Assembly (NCBI GenBank): GCA_019746355.1
Contig: JAIESC010000277.1
Coordinates: 1-23,265, forward strand
DNA: 23,265 bases
Source: Xanthobacteraceae bacterium
Lineage (GTDB): Bacteria > Pseudomonadota > Alphaproteobacteria > Rhizobiales > Xanthobacteraceae
Direction: 5' to 3'
In this document: in pieces, positions 21,128 to 23,265 of the stretch
Position numbering within the stretch: position 1 is the stretch's first letter
Layout of the letters: each line of letters opens with the position of its first letter
Position numbers and translations under genes: made by a program
Notes under the pieces: generated by a model
Database searches by the model: none
The model's input: only the letters and a program-made list of their open reading frames with translations
What the model was told of the DNA's origin: nothing

Positions 21128-22267
21128 TCAGTTCTCCTGCCGCACGCCGAGCCGGACGAGGCGCGGCAGCACCTCGTCGCAGAAGTACGGCACCTCGTTG
21201 AGATAATTGACGAACGACACGGCGATCCCGCGCATGCCGGCTTGACTGATGCTCGAAAGCTCCTGCGCCACCTGGTCCGGCGTGCCGATGAACGGATAGC
21301 CGCCGATGCCCTTGCCCGCGAAATAGCGCTGCAGCCGGGTGAACTCTTCGGGCGGGACGGTCTGCCGCGTGATGTTCTTCAGCGCCATCATCTGGTCGAC
21401 CGCGCCCCAGTCGGCATTGTCGATGACGGCGTATTGGTAATAGTCCTCGGCCTCCTTCTGCGTCGGCCGGCAGATCACCTGCCCGACAGTGTAGACCTCG
21501 ATGTCGCGGCCGAAGTTGCGCGCGGCGCTCTTGAGCTCCTGCACCTTCTTGGCGTTGGCCTCGATCGAGTGCCGCGAGTCGACGGTGGCGGTGAAGAAGG
21601 CATCGCAGTTGCGCAGCGCGAACGCCTGTCCGATCGGCGAGCGGCCGGCGTTCATGATGATCGGCCGCGTCTCGCCGTAGGGCTTGGGATAGGCCCGCAC
21701 GCCCTTGCAGTTGAGGAACTGGCCCTCGAAATCGAAATCCCCGCGCTCGGTCCATGCGCGCTTGATGACGTCGAGCCACTCCTGCGCGTAATCATAGCGG
21801 GCGTCATGCTCGCGCTGCGTCACGCCGAACATCTCGAACTCGCCTTCGTTCCAGCCGACCACGAGGTTGATGCCGAAGCGGCCCTCGCCGATGTGGTCGG
21901 CGGTGACGAACTCCTTGGCGGCGATCAGCGGATGAAACAGCGGCGCGTGCACCGTGCCGAACACGGTGATGCGCTCGGTGGCGGCCAGGAGGCCGCAGGC
22001 CCAGGTGACGGTCTCGAGCGTTGCGCCGTGAAAGTTGGTGTCGCCGCCGTAGCCCTTCCACCGGCCGATCGGCAGCATGAAGTCGATGCCGGCTGCGTCC
22101 GCCACGCGCGCGAGCTTCAGGCAATCCGGCCAGCTCGCCGACCACCGCTCCGGCACCGTGGTCGCGGAGCGGCCCGACGAGCAGTTGGCGCCGAAGATGC
22201 CGATCTTCAGCGCGTTGGCGTTGTACATCGCCGCGCGGTCGGGCAGCGATCCAGTACGGCTCAACAT
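21128..22267 (-). CDS. LLM-class flavin-dependent monooxygenase (SsuD/RutA-like)
   Basis: A 379-residue luciferase-like barrel enzyme that should use reduced FMN and O2. Visible blocks are KIGIFGANCSSG (21-32), LARVADAAGIDFMLPIGRWKG (52-72), GTVHAPLFHPLIAAKE (104-119), the phosphate-binding region HIGEGRFGINLVVGWNEGEF (125-144), and RPIIMNAGRSPIGQ followed by NCDAFFTA, close to RutA and alkanesulfonate monooxygenase patterns. The substrate is not clear. I chose the ATG at 22265-22267 because it is preceded by a G-rich GCGGGGG element; an ATG 39 bp inside has no such site. A 10-bp direct repeat (21113-21122, 21127-21136) overlaps its stop. It lies between the DUF4336 and Bug genes, likely in one catabolic operon. 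A flavin reductase partner is not in view. Confidence 0.9.
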   Translation of the reverse strand: MLSRTGSLPDRAAMYNANALKIGIFGANCSSGRSATTVPERWSASWPDCLKLARVADAAGIDFMLPIGRWKGYGGDTNFHGATLETVTWACGLLAATERITVFGTVHAPLFHPLIAAKEFVTADHIGEGRFGINLVVGWNEGEFEMFGVTQREHDARYDYAQEWLDVIKRAWTERGDFDFEGQFLNCKGVRAYPKPYGETRPIIMNAGRSPIGQAFALRNCDAFFTATVDSRHSIEANAKKVQELKSAARNFGRDIEVYTVGQVICRPTQKEAEDYYQYAVIDNADWGAVDQMMALKNITRQTVPPEEFTRLQRYFAGKGIGGYPFIGTPDQVAQELSSISQAGMRGIAVSFVNYLNEVPYFCDEVLPRLVRLGVRQEN

Positions 22268-22392
22268 GGCGGGCCCCCGCGTCAGGGACGTGCCGGAAAA
22301 CTCTACACCATCCGTCCGTCGTGTGGAGTGGGCTCGGCCGCCTGCGCCGTCGTCATCGGCAGGCAATCTGGCGATTTCTCTGCGCCGCACAA

Positions 22393-23133
22393 TCAGCCAA
22401 GCAGCCAGCCGAACGCGCGCCTCAGCTCGCGCGTGCCATTTCGCTCGTACCATCGACCATGCGCAATGATGATCCGCTCCGGGTCCCAATCGATCATCGT
22501 CTGGACGGCTCGCCTCAGGTCCCGCTTGGCAAACGTCAGCCGCATGTCGCGTGGCATCGATCCGTCGGGATCCTGAACACCGCCCAGCCGGGTCAGCCAG
22601 CGCATCAGAAGGCCATCGGTCTTTTGCGGTTCGAAATTCTCGATCAGGTCGGCCACGATCAAAGTGCGCGAGGCCCGGTGGAAGAAATCCACCTCCGTCA
22701 TATAGCGGCCGCCGATCGGCAACGTCGCCAGCGCCCAGTCCCAAGGATAGCCCGTGGCCTGGTCGAGCGAGCGGGCTTTGAAGCTGATGCGGCCGCGCGC
22801 CTGCTCCTGGATGTGTGCAGCGAGATAGACGTCGGCTCCGGCGAATGCCGCATGCCAGTCCGGAATCCACCAGTAGTGAATGCGGTTCGGACCGACGACC
22901 CAGCGAGGCCGCCCGATCGTCTCGATCTCCGCCTTGAGTCGGGCGGTCAGCGGTGTCGGCGAGTGCACGAGCAGGTCGTCACCGAGCCGCACGATCGTCA
23001 TCCGCGTTGGAAACGGCAGCTTTGGCCAAGGCATGCCGAAGCGGATGACAGGGCCGTCAACAATCCAGATGTTGTCGGCCACCTGCTTGAGCGAATTGAT
23101 CGGCGGATAGAGCAGACGAGCATCCGCATCCAT
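22393..23133 (-). CDS. DUF4336 domain protein (metallo-beta-lactamase-like)
   Basis: A 246-residue protein with the DUF4336 pattern: an N-terminal IWIVDGPVIRFG strand (22-33), RMTIVRLGDDLLVHSPTPLT (44-63), VVGPNRIHYWWIPDW (79-93), and a late ERIIIAHGRWYERNG. The fold is thought to be related to metallo-beta-lactamases but lacks the classical HxHxDH motif. No enzymatic function is established that I know of. The start at 23131-23133 gives a natural N-terminus, though no strong ribosome-binding site precedes it. It lies 42 bp after the dehydrogenase tail and 125 bp before the flavin monooxygenase, all on the minus strand. Confidence 0.78.
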   Translation of the reverse strand: MDADARLLYPPINSLKQVADNIWIVDGPVIRFGMPWPKLPFPTRMTIVRLGDDLLVHSPTPLTARLKAEIETIGRPRWVVGPNRIHYWWIPDWHAAFAGADVYLAAHIQEQARGRISFKARSLDQATGYPWDWALATLPIGGRYMTEVDFFHRASRTLIVADLIENFEPQKTDGLLMRWLTRLGGVQDPDGSMPRDMRLTFAKRDLRRAVQTMIDWDPERIIIAHGRWYERNGTRELRRAFGWLLG

Positions 23134-23175
23134 ACCGGGACAATGAATGCGGCAGCGACCGGTTCCGAACAGCGA

Positions 23176-23265
23176 TTACAGCATCGACGGCAGCACCCGG
23201 TCCGGCGGCTTGTGGCCGTCCATGAAGGTGCGGATGTTGACGATCACCTTCTCGCCCATGTCGAT
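23176..23265 (-). CDS. C-terminal end of a probable D-2-hydroxyacid dehydrogenase (partial)
   Basis: The last 29 codons of a gene entering from the right edge, ending in TAA (23176-23178). The visible end contains VIVNIRTFMDGHKPPDRVLP, which resembles the tail of NAD(P)-dependent glyoxylate/hydroxypyruvate reductase-type 2-hydroxyacid dehydrogenases, where a V-x-N-hydrophobic helix leads to a G-x-P-P-D-R-V end. The catalytic core is outside the window, so the product is tentative. It is 42 bp upstream of the DUF4336 gene and probably in the same operon. Confidence 0.5.
   Translation of the reverse strand: MDMGEKVIVNIRTFMDGHKPPDRVLPSML

Noticed and set aside
21113..21136. Ten-base direct repeat ATCAGTTCTC overlapping the monooxygenase stop
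   Set aside because: A short local duplication with no sign of an attachment site or mobile element around it.
22301..22328. Near-dyad CTCTACAC / GTGTGGAG upstream of the flavin monooxygenase
   Set aside because: Seven of eight positions pair over a 12-bp spacer; this is weak enough to be chance in GC-rich DNA and no promoter boxes support it.
20057..22576. Plus-strand frames of about 324 and 492 codons opposite the Bug and flavin-monooxygenase genes
   Set aside because: Antisense shadows; the minus-strand proteins carry clear family motifs.

Overview
This GC-rich window looks like chromosome of an alphaproteobacterium in the order Hyphomicrobiales, close to the Bradyrhizobium / Rhodopseudomonas / Rhodoplanes group. 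The signs are the mipZ division gene, the grouping of mutM, ubiE, ubiB, coaBC and dut with a crotonase gene, and intergenic hairpin repeats of a kind I associate with that group. No rRNA, tRNA, CRISPR array, transposase or phage gene was found. The genus is inferred, not shown.

Left part (1-5000, all minus strand): two secreted paralogues joined by an ATGA overlap (2671-4976) precede coaBC, dut and a cysteine-free Rrf2 regulator, which form a tight operon (coaBC stop and dut start overlap as GTGA). CoaBC carries an N-terminal ribbon-helix-helix domain of the FitA/VapB antitoxin type. A 34-bp imperfect palindrome covers the -35 box and spacer of the likely coaBC promoter. Together these suggest a CoA-biosynthetic enzyme that represses its own operon, which is the most interesting system in the window. 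The secreted paralogues resemble periplasmic ClpP-like proteins; one keeps Ser/His/Gly-Gly candidates and the other has lost them.

Middle (5000-13300): a GMC flavoprotein oxidoreductase; mipZ; ubiB and ubiE (ubiquinone synthesis), separated by a nested hairpin repeat; a VOC-fold protein and mutM; a small glycine-zipper exported protein; and an enoyl-CoA hydratase. In relatives, as I recall, rpsT and dnaA follow the hydratase. Here they do not, so the usual oriC-proximal order appears broken at about 13.23 kb.

Right-middle (13300-19550): a secreted protein ending in a run of 19 serines; a secreted peptidoglycan-binding protein with a protease-like domain that has lost its His and Ser; a MoeB/ThiF-type adenylyltransferase; a membrane hybrid histidine kinase; a single-domain response regulator; and a small membrane protein.

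Right end (19550-23265): the 3' remnants of a mandelate-racemase-like gene and a TetR regulator meet back to back at about 19.72 kb, as expected from a deletion that removed both 5' halves. A minus-strand catabolic-looking run follows: a Bug-type solute-binding protein, an LLM flavin-dependent monooxygenase, a DUF4336 protein and the tail of a probable 2-hydroxyacid dehydrogenase. All family calls come from reading motifs by eye; no database search was run.
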